From positions 62,001 through 126,000 of the forward strand of contig NC_010580.1 of NCBI RefSeq assembly GCF_000019845.1: DNA of 64,000 bases, given 5' to 3'. This stretch comes from Beijerinckia indica subsp. indica ATCC 9039 (GTDB taxonomy: Bacteria > Pseudomonadota > Alphaproteobacteria > Rhizobiales > Beijerinckiaceae). Positions 17,777-25,323 of this stretch are shown piece after piece. Below the pieces are notes generated by a model that was not told the origin of the DNA, ran no database searches, and worked only from the letters and a program-made list of their open reading frames with translations. The stretch's first letter is position 1. Each line of letters opens with the position of its first letter. Position numbers and translations under genes: made by a program.

Positions 17777-18442
17777 CTAAAGTAGTAAGGGCATATTCGG
17801 CTCGCGCTCCTGGAGCATATAGGCTTCGCGGATCTGCTTCAAAAACTGCGCCTGCCCGCCGTAACTTGGATGCCGGACCGCAATGACCGGGAGACGGCCA
17901 TCGATACGGCCAACCGCTTGTGCGGCATCGTTACCGATCGCGAAAATCCGTCGCGGACGCAGCACTTCGATCAGCAACGCGAGAATTTCCTCACCGGCGC
18001 GCCGCTCTTTCGAATTATGCGTCCGATTGGTGAAGGGTTCGCCGGGTTCATGAGGATGGAGGGGGAAGACGTTCCAGAGGAAGATGCGCGCGTCGATCTG
18101 CGCGAGCATCTTCCAGATGATCGCGGCCGTACGCTCGGCGACCACCGCGCCGACTGTGGGTCGTTCGACTTCCAAGCCCCAACGGCTCAGATGCGCACCG
18201 GCATGCACCTCGTCGGTGAGGGCGAGCCCGGTACGCCTGCCACCGCGGTAGCCGAGATCGCGCCCAACCCAGATAGCGTCGACCGGCGACGTCGACGCGC
18301 TTTCGATCATGGCCTCGAGCGCGGCCGCGCGTACCTGGGCGGCATCGGCGCGGTCGTACACGACGCAGCGGTCGGTATAGGGATTGAAGGCATTTTCGAA
18401 CTGCAAGTCGCAGACTGCGCGCACGAAGGGGTGCATGGTCAT
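17777..18442 (-). CDS. Uracil-DNA glycosylase superfamily protein
   Basis: A 221-residue protein of the UDG fold. Motif 1 is IWVGRDLGYRGGRRTGLALT (57-76), matching the G-x-D/N-P-G-x-x-G-x-x-x-T-G water-activating loop with Leu in place of Pro. WNVFPLHPH (123-131) is the central strand, and RHPSYGGQ (190-197) is the His-containing DNA-insertion loop. It would flip out and excise or bind an abnormal base. The ATG overlaps the TGA of the MazG-like gene (ATGA), and it is the last gene of a four-gene operon with Nmad2 and TIR-like proteins. That context points to action on modified or uracil-containing foreign DNA rather than housekeeping repair. Confidence 0.75.
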   Translation of the reverse strand: MTMHPFVRAVCDLQFENAFNPYTDRCVVYDRADAAQVRAAALEAMIESASTSPVDAIWVGRDLGYRGGRRTGLALTDEVHAGAHLSRWGLEVERPTVGAVVAERTAAIIWKMLAQIDARIFLWNVFPLHPHEPGEPFTNRTHNSKERRAGEEILALLIEVLRPRRIFAIGNDAAQAVGRIDGRLPVIAVRHPSYGGQAQFLKQIREAYMLQEREPNMPLLL

Positions 18443-19545
18443 ACCGGTTCCTCAAGAGGCTCGTACGAGATAGTACGTGCTTCCCGGTCGCCCACGATCC
18501 AGCCGCCTTGCGCATCGCGCATCTGCCTGAAAATGGCGTAGCCGTCTAGAATGGCGCGTTCCCATAATTTGGGCGGGCACTCCGCGACTTCGTAACCTGC
18601 TACGAAGTCGCCAATCGTCTTCAGAACACCGAACGAGATGCGCGACTGATTTTCAAAGAAATTCAGTTCTTTCGCGCGAGAGAATATCCAGGCCGTAAGC
18701 CCTTCCTCCACGACGATTGCACGGCCGCTATCCTGCTCCTCGTCATAATCCCTCTTGCTCTTGCGCTTCTGCTTGATCAGCGCCCGCATGACCGGAGACC
18801 AGTGGAGGATCGCCGCATGGGCAAAATGAAAGACGTCGTGAAACCGGTATCCATCGCGATCGGCAATATTGTCGGTGAGGGGATCGCCGATGAAGACATC
18901 GTTCCATTGCAGATAGGTCCGACCGCTCGCACGCTGGCTGACCTTGATCCGAAACCTTCGCGGCAACTGCTCCTCGGCTTCGAAATCCTTGTCGAAATCG
19001 GGGAGGCTCGAAGGCTCGGGCAATAGAAACGCACCTCGGGTCTTACGAATATTCGCGCGCACGACCGTCGAGAAATTCAGCTCCGCCCCGTGCAGCGCCT
19101 CAAGGTAATGGCCCACAAAGCGAATAAGGTCTTCCTTGGCGGGAGCGGCCCCAAGGAGCGCGGTCGCGGCACGCCCAAGCTCGAACAGAGCCGAGTCGAG
19201 TTGCACCGATTCCTTGGGGAGAATGATCTGGGCCATGGCGCCATGGCTGTAATCGCTCGCAGCGGCGACATGTTTGTAGGCGCTCGCCCGGCTCGCTTCG
19301 GTGAAGATATCCTCGAGCGAGAAACCGAGCCGCTGGCAAAGCGCAGCGAAATACCAAAGGGTATCGCCGAACTCCTCTTCGGCGGCCTTCCGGAAGCCGG
19401 GAAAGGCCGCGCCCTCGCGAACATGTTTCTTGGCGGCGGACATAATACCGCCGACCTCGCCATAAAGTCCGAGAAGGACAGGTTCGAGATCGTTGCTCCC
19501 GAGGACGTCGGTGCCGTCGATTGCGGCGACATAGTCGCGAAGCAT
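18439..19545 (-). CDS. MazG-like NTP pyrophosphohydrolase with HDxxH C-terminal domain
   Basis: A 368-residue protein. Residues 15-95 form an all-alpha NTP pyrophosphatase: LLGLYGEVGGIMSAAKKH (Glu30) and KAAEEEFGDTLWYF (Glu58-x-x-Asp61), the E-x-x-D metal site. Residues 180-368 form a second domain with GYRFHDVFHFAHAA, where H-D-x-x-H may bind metal, and AIVVEEGLTAWIFSRA. I recall this domain following MazG in some NTPase proteins, but its function is unknown. The start at 19545 was preferred because GAGGG lies upstream and the previous gene ends at 19565; ATG 19602 is an alternative. Hydrolysing nucleotides would fit depletion or cleansing of dNTP pools during phage attack. Confidence 0.78.
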   Translation of the reverse strand: MLRDYVAAIDGTDVLGSNDLEPVLLGLYGEVGGIMSAAKKHVREGAAFPGFRKAAEEEFGDTLWYFAALCQRLGFSLEDIFTEASRASAYKHVAAASDYSHGAMAQIILPKESVQLDSALFELGRAATALLGAAPAKEDLIRFVGHYLEALHGAELNFSTVVRANIRKTRGAFLLPEPSSLPDFDKDFEAEEQLPRRFRIKVSQRASGRTYLQWNDVFIGDPLTDNIADRDGYRFHDVFHFAHAAILHWSPVMRALIKQKRKSKRDYDEEQDSGRAIVVEEGLTAWIFSRAKELNFFENQSRISFGVLKTIGDFVAGYEVAECPPKLWERAILDGYAIFRQMRDAQGGWIVGDREARTISYEPLEEPV

Positions 19546-19564
19546 AACAGAACCGCCCTCGCCG

Positions 19565-20203
19565 TCAGTAGTTACCGCCGCCACGAAGCTGCCTCCATTC
19601 ATAGGGTGCGTCCTGGTAGCCTGTCGCGCCGAGGGCATCGAACCAGCCCTCGAACGCGGCAATCAACCCGGGGTCATCAAAGACATTGCGGCCGATGCCC
19701 TCCTTACACAGGGGACGCCCGGTCGCATCGACCAACTTTTTGGGAATGGGCGGCCCATAGCCGCCGAAATAGACGAAATGGTCGCTCACCAAAACGCGGT
19801 TAACGCTAGTGTCACGCGCCACGTGCCGTGGATGACGCTCGCCCGCATCGGTCGTGTGGAATGAATCCCTCTGTAGCCACTCATCGTCGGCGTCATTGCG
19901 AAAATAGATGTTGTCGCCACAGCTCTGTTTGCGACTTCCGTGCCGGTAAGGCTTCTTCTTCGCGAAGCGTGGATCGGCATCATAGTCTTGGAAGCTCAGC
20001 GCTCCGGTGACGCGCAACGCGTAGACAAGATATCCGCCGCGCTTGATGCGGCGCTCGTTGCTGCCGCTTCCGACAACCCAGTCACCGATCTGAGCCGCCT
20101 TACGGATATCAGGCTTGCACGTCGCCAAGCTGCAATGACCGTAGAAGGGATTGGGCGCGAAACCACTGTCGTAGCGGACCACGTACGAATAAAGGCGCGG
20201 CAT
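19565..20203 (-). CDS. Nmad2 (nucleotide modification associated domain 2) protein
   Basis: A 212-residue protein resembling Nmad2 throughout. It has RLYSYVVRYDSGFAPNPFYG, CSLATCKPDIRKAAQIGDWV, a Gly-Ser turn, GGYLVYALRV, DPRFAKKKPYRHGS, GDNIYFR and VLVSDHFVYFGG. Nmad families were defined computationally as companions of DNA base-modification systems and have no settled biochemical activity. The ATG shares one base with the TGA of the upstream TIR-like gene (TGATG), so the two are translationally coupled. No signal peptide or membrane segment is present. It may read or make a modified nucleotide within the operon. Confidence 0.75.
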   Translation of the reverse strand: MPRLYSYVVRYDSGFAPNPFYGHCSLATCKPDIRKAAQIGDWVVGSGSNERRIKRGGYLVYALRVTGALSFQDYDADPRFAKKKPYRHGSRKQSCGDNIYFRNDADDEWLQRDSFHTTDAGERHPRHVARDTSVNRVLVSDHFVYFGGYGPPIPKKLVDATGRPLCKEGIGRNVFDDPGLIAAFEGWFDALGATGYQDAPYEWRQLRGGGNY

Positions 20204-20670
20204 CAGCAGGGATGCTTCTTGAGCGGAACCGTGTCGCAGGGACCACCGTCGGGTTTTTCCCAACCATCCTTGCCGTTGATCGCATCGATGATCGCATCGC
20301 CGTTCCAGCCTACGACGGCGTCAGCATATTCCTCGAGCGCCGACGGCAATTCGCATTCCTTCTGGCCATGCTCCCAGACGCCGACGATACGCTTGCCCTG
20401 CTTGGCGGCATATTCGATTTCCCAATTGACCCAGTCGCTGTCTTTTGTCTCTGGTGACACATAACAGATGAATACGCCCGCCCAATTGATGGCGGGAGCT
20501 AGTATCTGAGTCTTGATGTAATTCTCGTCGGACGCATTGTTGAATTTGCCCGTGTGAATGGACGAGTCCCGTATTCCCATCCCTTTTGGCTCCAAGAGAT
20601 CTTTCAATTTCTTCAGCCCCGCATCATCTTTGTGCACGTGACTAATGAAGACGTTTTTCGTCTCTGGCAT
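20203..20670 (-). CDS. TIR-like (DUF1863/MTH538, ThsB-like) protein
   Basis: A 155-residue single-domain protein. KNVFISHVHKDDAGLKKLKD (5-24) is the first strand and helix, IKTQILAPAINWAGVFICYV the middle, and DWVNWEIEYAAKQGKRIVGV holds the conserved acidic helix of TIR-like folds. Thoeris ThsB proteins belong to this group and make a cyclic nucleotide signal upon phage infection. No ThsA (SIR2-SLOG) lies in this operon; instead Nmad2, MazG-like and glycosylase-like genes follow. It is the promoter-proximal gene, as expected for a sensor. A role as nucleotide hydrolase or signal maker is inferred. Confidence 0.75.
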   Translation of the reverse strand: MPETKNVFISHVHKDDAGLKKLKDLLEPKGMGIRDSSIHTGKFNNASDENYIKTQILAPAINWAGVFICYVSPETKDSDWVNWEIEYAAKQGKRIVGVWEHGQKECELPSALEEYADAVVGWNGDAIIDAINGKDGWEKPDGGPCDTVPLKKHPC

Positions 20671-20978
20671 ATTATACCCCTTGAGAGTCCATCACTATTT
20701 AGAACAAGAAATAGGTCAGAGGAAGATCTCGCTCGCGGAATCGAAACTACAAATTGATCCTCTTTGGGCGGAGCAATCGGGCGCCGCATTGCAGTCTGCG
20801 GGTTAAATGAGCACAACTTGTCTGTGCCGATCTGCATTTGTCAAACCTCTTGAAGGCACCGAGCTCTCATGCCGCTTCCAGGAATTGATGAAGATCGGGG
20901 GCGCTTCCTGCAAATTCCTAGCGGCGGCAGCCGTCAGCCCTACTATCGAAGGCTCCCCGTGGTGTACTATGATGCACC
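20671..20978. other. Divergent intergenic region between TIR-like operon and TIR-SLOG pair
   Basis: 308 bases separate the starts of two divergently transcribed defence operons. No gene is seen. The sequence is AT-richer near 20680-20760, as expected for promoters, but no operator palindrome stood out. Shared control of the two operons from this stretch is possible. Confidence 0.5.
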
Positions 20979-22136
20979 ATGGCTAACTACGAACTACTCG
21001 TACTCGGATCACCACCGCCGGGAACCGGCGACATCCTCACTACGCGACTCATGGAAGTCGCCGACCAGTTCGGCATGACGATTCCAGACGATCTCGCCGT
21101 GCGCTCGGCCGCAGACGCGGGAAACCGGAACGCCACGGCATCGATCGCAGCACTCTACTTCGGAGGTGACCCTGCAGTGGACGCAGGTCTCGTCGACGAG
21201 CTTGAGGCCGCCTGCGTCCCGATCGTGCCTGTCGTCCCCGAGGGCGGGAAAGTGTCGACGACGATCCCGGCCGAACTCCAAGCTATCAACGCCTTCTTTA
21301 TCGCCCCCTCGGATGCCGGTCTGTACGCGCTCGCCGCGCTGGCGCTCGAGTGCCTCGGGCTACTCCGTCGGCAGCGGCGCGTATTCGTCAGCTACCGGCG
21401 TGACGACTCCCGGACATTGGCGGTGCAATTGCACGACGAACTCAGCGGACGCGGCTTCGACGTCTTCCTCGACACGCACGACATCCTACCCGGTGACGTC
21501 TTCCAGGAACTGCTGTGGCATCGGCTGGCCGACTGCGACGTCGTTATCATGCTCGACACCAAGGACTACTTCGGCAGCAAGTGGACCAAGCAGGAACTCG
21601 GGCGAAGTTTGGCCCAAGGCATCCAGATCCTGAGGGTCATCTGGCCGGGTCACACGCCAACGCGCCATCTTAGCCTCAGCGACGCCATGCAACTGACCGA
21701 TGCGGACTTCGACCCAGGGGGTCAGCTCGTCGCGCGCCGGATAGACGAGGTCGTGCGGCGTACGGAGAGCCTACGCAGCCGCAGCGTGGCGTCGCGCCAC
21801 CGTGAGATCGCTGGCTCGCTGCGTGTCCAAGTCGAGCGGATCGGCGGTAAATTCGAGGGCATAGGCGCCCACCGCGCCATGGCACTCACGCTGCCGAACG
21901 GACTTGCGATCCAGGCCTACCCGGTGGTCGGTGTGCCGACGGCCGAGCTCCTGAACGACGTTCACGATAAAGCACTCGCAGCCAAGCACGGCCGGTTCCC
22001 CTGCCTCGCGTATGACCACCACGGCATCAGACCGGCGTGGCGATCGCACCTCGAATGGCTCGATAAGCAGGTCAAGGAGGTGCGCGCCCTCAGGGTGTTC
22101 GATGCAGCATGGGAGCTCGCCGAATGGGACAGCTGA
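20979..22136 (+). CDS. TIR domain protein, defence-related
   Basis: A 385-residue protein with three parts. Residues 1-125 form an alpha/beta N-terminal domain I do not recognise (opening YELLVLGSPPPGTGD). Residues 130-265 are a TIR domain: RRVFVSYRRDDSRTLAVQLH, FDVFLDTHDILPGDVF, DCDVVIMLDTKDYF, and KWTKQELGRS with the putative NADase glutamate Glu206. The C-terminal 120 residues are uncharacterised. Bacterial TIRs consume NAD or make cyclic ADP-ribose-like signals. The stop overlaps the SLOG gene by 13 bases, which suggests that TIR makes or SLOG binds a nucleotide messenger, as in Thoeris. Confidence 0.85.
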   Translation: MANYELLVLGSPPPGTGDILTTRLMEVADQFGMTIPDDLAVRSAADAGNRNATASIAALYFGGDPAVDAGLVDELEAACVPIVPVVPEGGKVSTTIPAELQAINAFFIAPSDAGLYALAALALECLGLLRRQRRVFVSYRRDDSRTLAVQLHDELSGRGFDVFLDTHDILPGDVFQELLWHRLADCDVVIMLDTKDYFGSKWTKQELGRSLAQGIQILRVIWPGHTPTRHLSLSDAMQLTDADFDPGGQLVARRIDEVVRRTESLRSRSVASRHREIAGSLRVQVERIGGKFEGIGAHRAMALTLPNGLAIQAYPVVGVPTAELLNDVHDKALAAKHGRFPCLAYDHHGIRPAWRSHLEWLDKQVKEVRALRVFDAAWELAEWDS

Positions 22137-22792
22137 AAGCAAAGGCGGCGGTCTTCCTATCCGCCGGAGTTCCCGATCCAGCAGCCCCCCACTTCCTCGG
22201 CGAAGGCGACTCGGTGGCGATCTCGGCAGCCGTCGCCGCGCTCCTCGAGGTGACGCTCGGGCGGCGAAAGCTGGTCTGGGGAGGCCATCCCGCAATCACT
22301 CCGATGGTGTGGGCCTTCGCGGAGTCGATGGGCGTGGACTACGGCGAATGGGTGCTGCTCTACCAAAGCCGCAGGTTCGAGGACGAGTTTCCTGAGGAGA
22401 CGGCCCTCTTCAGCAATGTTGTGTTCACCGAGCGGGTCGGCACCGACATTAGCGCGAACCTCGCCTTCATGCGCAGCCTAATGATCGAGGAAAACCAATT
22501 CGAGGCCGCAGTGTTCATCGGCGGCATGCAGGGAATCGTCGACGAGTACCGCCTCTTCTCGGTTCGGGCACCGAACGCGATTATCCTGCCGGTGGCCTCG
22601 ACCGGCGGCGCCGCACGCGTGCTGAACGAGATGCTTGGCGGCGATCCCGCACTGGCAGGAAATCTCGATTACGTGCAACTGCTGTATGAAAGGCTCGGTA
22701 TCGACCCGAACGAGCAGCGATACGCCAAGCCCGCGGACCAGCCCGCCGAGGTCGCCGCGCGGATCGAGATCCCGGGCCGATCCCGACGCTGA
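22124..22792 (+). CDS. SLOG domain protein paired with TIR
   Basis: A 222-residue Rossmann-like protein of the SLOG (SMF/DprA-LOG) superfamily. AVFLSAGVPDPAAPHF opens the fold, VWGGHPAITPMVW and AVFIGGMQGIVDEYRLF match the two glycine-rich nucleotide-binding turns, and LPVASTGGAARVLNEM follows. SLOG domains sense or process nucleotide-derived ligands; in Thoeris the SLOG of ThsA binds the TIR product. Here SLOG stands alone without SIR2 or a membrane effector, which is unusual. The start at 22124 lies inside the TIR gene end. Confidence 0.7.
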   Translation: MGQLKAKAAVFLSAGVPDPAAPHFLGEGDSVAISAAVAALLEVTLGRRKLVWGGHPAITPMVWAFAESMGVDYGEWVLLYQSRRFEDEFPEETALFSNVVFTERVGTDISANLAFMRSLMIEENQFEAAVFIGGMQGIVDEYRLFSVRAPNAIILPVASTGGAARVLNEMLGGDPALAGNLDYVQLLYERLGIDPNEQRYAKPADQPAEVAARIEIPGRSRR

Positions 22793-22890
22793 GCTAGAGG
22801 ATAGACCGCCCGAATGGTGGCATCCGACACACGCCGAACATGTCCCAGCAAAGGGCCAGCTCACGAAACGGAATTTTTCGCACGTAAATA

Positions 22891-24063
22891 TCACTCCAGG
22901 ATCCTCGCCGCTTTCCCCAACCGGCGTTCGGCATCGTTATAATAGCGGGCGGCCTGCTGGATCGAGCGATGCTGTGACTGCTGCATGGCTTCGGGCAGGG
23001 AGACCCCGGCCCTGCCCGCCTCGGTGAGATAGCCGGAGCGCAGCCCATGCGCGGAGAACAGTCTGGGGTCGAGCCCGGCCTTGGCGCAGCGCTGCTTGAG
23101 GATCTGGTTGACCGCCTGCGGGGTCAGGGCACAAGGGGCGACATTGTCCCAGCAGTCGATCGGCCGGAACAGGGCGCCTTTGGTGATGGCAGCTACTTTC
23201 ATCCAGGCGCGCAAGGCCTCGACCGGAGAGCCGACCAGCAGGACGCGGGCATCCTCATCGGCATCGCTGGTCTTTGTGCGACCGAGTTGAATCGACAGGC
23301 AGGGCAGGCGGGGAGACATGGGGTCCAGGGGATCCGCCGGCACGGGCGCTTCCTCGTGCAGCTGCTCGACGCGCAGACCCGCCACTTCGCTGCGCCGCCG
23401 CCCGCCCGAGGCGAAGGCTACAAGAAGCAAAGCCCGATCGCGGAGATCGACCAGCCTCCCGCCATGGCAGGTCTTCAACAGTTCGGTGAGCACATCCTTG
23501 GTGACCGCCTTGGCGCTCTTGCGCTGGCGCGGCCGCGGATTAGCCCGCACGGCGAGCCGCCAGGCCGAGCGCAGGGTGGGGGAGGTAAACGGTCCCTCGA
23601 GACCGCGCCAGCGGTGCAGAGTGCGCCAGCTGGCGAGCCGCCGCTCGACCGTCGCGGGCGCATGCGGCCCTTCGACCCGCAGCTGTCCAGAAGCGCGCAA
23701 GGCTGCAGACACTCCCTCCGGCATGCCGTGCTCGGGATCGATCTCGCGCCGGATCGGATCCCACAGATGATGCGCCAGGAATTTCAGGACCAGGGCTTCG
23801 GGGACCGGCCACGGCAGGGGAGAGCCCGTCGCCGCCTGCGCCCAGGCTTCGAGATAGGCACAATCGGAGGCGAGCGCCCGCAGGGTGTTGGCGCCCATCC
23901 CGATCTCGACGAGATGCTTGAGGGTCGCGACATCCTCGTCGGTCAGCTGGGTGGCCAGGCCCTCCCGCCGCTCGCCGGGCAGGATCGACGCCAGAGCATC
24001 GAGCCGCGGAACTGTCCCGGCCTCGAGAGGTTTTTCCGGCAAGGGCAGGGCGGATTTTCTCAT
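22891..24063 (-). CDS. Tyrosine recombinase/integrase
   Basis: A 390-residue phage-type integrase. After a SAM-like N-terminal domain (about 30-190) comes the catalytic domain. It has Arg in FASGGRRRSEVAGLR (about 220), His339-x-x-Arg342 in AHGLRSGYL, His365 in SQHRSIQQAARYY, and the nucleophile Tyr374 or Tyr375. Such enzymes move or resolve islands and plasmids. It lies at the right border of the defence island, converging on the SLOG gene, and overlaps vapC (24060-24063), so it is expressed from the toxin-antitoxin promoter. All catalytic residues are present. Confidence 0.9.
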   Translation of the reverse strand: MRKSALPLPEKPLEAGTVPRLDALASILPGERREGLATQLTDEDVATLKHLVEIGMGANTLRALASDCAYLEAWAQAATGSPLPWPVPEALVLKFLAHHLWDPIRREIDPEHGMPEGVSAALRASGQLRVEGPHAPATVERRLASWRTLHRWRGLEGPFTSPTLRSAWRLAVRANPRPRQRKSAKAVTKDVLTELLKTCHGGRLVDLRDRALLLVAFASGGRRRSEVAGLRVEQLHEEAPVPADPLDPMSPRLPCLSIQLGRTKTSDADEDARVLLVGSPVEALRAWMKVAAITKGALFRPIDCWDNVAPCALTPQAVNQILKQRCAKAGLDPRLFSAHGLRSGYLTEAGRAGVSLPEAMQQSQHRSIQQAARYYNDAERRLGKAARILE

Positions 24064-24476
24064 GAGGACGCCAAAGGCCCGAGCACCGGCACCTCCTCGG
24101 CTCTCGCGGCCGCGGCGAGCTTCTGATCGGTGGTTGCCAGGGGAAGGGTCTGCGCCAGCGCCAGCGCGAGATAGCTGGCATCATAGCCGGACAGACTACG
24201 GCGCTGCGCCAGGGAGAGGACAAAGGCATCCTGATCGACAGGTTCCTCCCGCAGCGGCAGGGCGCGCAGCTGTTGCATGGAGAGGAGCGCTTCGCCCGCC
24301 CGCAGACGCCCACGCCGTTCCGCCGTCAGGAACAGATTGCGCGTCTCGAACCAGAACAGGCCGGGAACGCAGCCAGCCTCTTTGCCGAGAGCGGCCATCA
24401 CTTGATCGGAGGCCTCCGACTGTTCATCCGGCAGGAACCAGGCGGCGGCGATCGAGGCATCGACGACGAAGACCAT
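24060..24476 (-). CDS. vapC: VapC-type PIN domain toxin
   Basis: A 138-residue PIN ribonuclease. Acidic residues expected of the site are visible: Asp6 in FVVDASIAAAW, Glu in LFWFETRNLFL, Asp in SGYDASYLALA, and Asp in ATTDQKLA near residue 115. VapC toxins cleave tRNA or rRNA and are neutralised by the cognate antitoxin. Its start abuts the antitoxin stop (24476) and its stop overlaps the integrase start, making a three-gene run antitoxin-toxin-integrase. Confidence 0.9.
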   Translation of the reverse strand: MVFVVDASIAAAWFLPDEQSEASDQVMAALGKEAGCVPGLFWFETRNLFLTAERRGRLRAGEALLSMQQLRALPLREEPVDQDAFVLSLAQRRSLSGYDASYLALALAQTLPLATTDQKLAAAARAEEVPVLGPLASS

Positions 24477-24718
24477 CAGAAACGCCGGCCTTCGTCGCGC
24501 CAGGCGTGGATTTCCTCGGGGGTGGTTTTCGCCCGATGCGCGCGGGCGGCCTTGATTTCGGCGATCACCGTCTCGACGCTTTTTTCCGGCCGAAAGCGCG
24601 TCAGCCGGGCAATCGGCTCGGGGCCGCGGGCGATGATCACCTCCTCACCGGCCTCGACTTTGGCGAGGAGGTCGGACAGATGGGTCTTGGCTTCCCCGAT
24701 CTTGACGGTGATGGTCAT
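24476..24718 (-). CDS. vapB: Phd/YefM-type antitoxin (VapB partner)
   Basis: An 80-residue antitoxin of the Phd/YefM fold: TVKIGEAKTHLSDLLAKVEA, GEEVIIARGPEPIARLTRFR, then a flexible acidic tail for toxin binding. It likely represses its own operon. Inverted repeats at 24779-24791 and 24804-24820, some 60-100 bases upstream of the ATG, are candidate operators. It is adjacent to vapC with a one-base overlap. Confidence 0.9.
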   Translation of the reverse strand: MTITVKIGEAKTHLSDLLAKVEAGEEVIIARGPEPIARLTRFRPEKSVETVIAEIKAARAHRAKTTPEEIHAWRDEGRRF

Positions 24719-24778
24719 GAAAAATCCTCTCCGGAGAGACGTTCGATGGTCCGGATTTACGAGGACAACCGCTATTTA

Positions 24779-24820
24779 GTCAAGGCTTGACCAAATGATT
24801 AACGATAAGGGGACCTTATC
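24779..24820. promoter_or_regulatory. Two inverted repeats upstream of vapB, candidate operators
   Basis: GTCAAG-G-CTTGAC (24779-24791) and GATAAGG-GGA-CCTTATC (24804-24820) are both perfect. Phd-type antitoxins bind such short palindromes in their own promoters, so an autoregulatory operator is the favoured reading. Confidence 0.5.
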
Positions 24821-24856
24821 ACATGTTTGATGTGCGCGCTAGAAAAGCCGCAAGTG

Positions 24857-24885
24857 ATGGAAGTTAAGCTTAATATCACTTCCAT
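24857..24885. repeat. Inverted repeat with 8-base arms
   Basis: ATGGAAGT and ACTTCCAT form perfect arms around a 13-base loop. An offset pairing AAGTGAT (24852-24858) with ATCACTT (24875-24881) is also possible, so two alternative hairpins compete. It lies in the AT-rich block upstream of vapBC. Confidence 0.5.
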
Positions 24886-25323
24886 TTATAAAACTATATG
24901 ATAATTTATCAATGGTTTAGTTATTAATTAAAAGGTGCGCTTCAATTCTTTCCCGAAAAAGATCGCAGTTTTGCCCTTCCGCTTCCTGCTTTCAGCGCAT
25001 ACGGAGCACCCCTCCATGGCCAATCCGCGTGCTACCCATCCGTTTGTTCTCCGGGCCGACAAGACGATGAAGCGCGAAGCCTCGGCCGGCGCCCTGGGTC
25101 GACGTCACGCGTTCCCCCTCAATCAGGCGATCGAATTTTCTTCCAACGCCAATACCTGGCCAAGCGCGGCCTCCAGGCAGGCGTGGCGACTGGCCGAGAC
25201 GGCCGCACTGTTCCGGCTGAGGAGGTCTTCGCCGGCCTTTGGCCGCGGTGAAGACCCTTCGCCGAGCCCGTTGCCCGCGATTGAATCCCTTAATCGATTG
25301 CCGCATCGAAGGAAGGACACATG

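Larger units (their letters stand above)
24719..25323. other. Intergenic region upstream of vapBC, with inverted repeats
   Basis: 605 bases without an accepted gene. The first 220 bases are AT-rich and hold three inverted repeats (listed separately). The rest is GC-rich; an open frame at 25016-25324 (beginning MANPRATHPFVL) has no known domain and no clear ribosome site. The AT-rich, repeat-bearing part could host promoters or a small origin, which cannot be decided here. Confidence 0.45.

Noticed and set aside
17777..22792. Calling the TIR-like operon or the TIR-SLOG pair plain Thoeris
   Set aside because: No ThsA with SIR2-SLOG architecture is present, and the partner genes Nmad2, MazG-like and UDG-like do not belong to Thoeris.
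23047..24126. 359-codon plus-strand frame over the integrase gene
   Set aside because: Antisense to a tyrosine recombinase with all catalytic residues; no ribosome site or domain.
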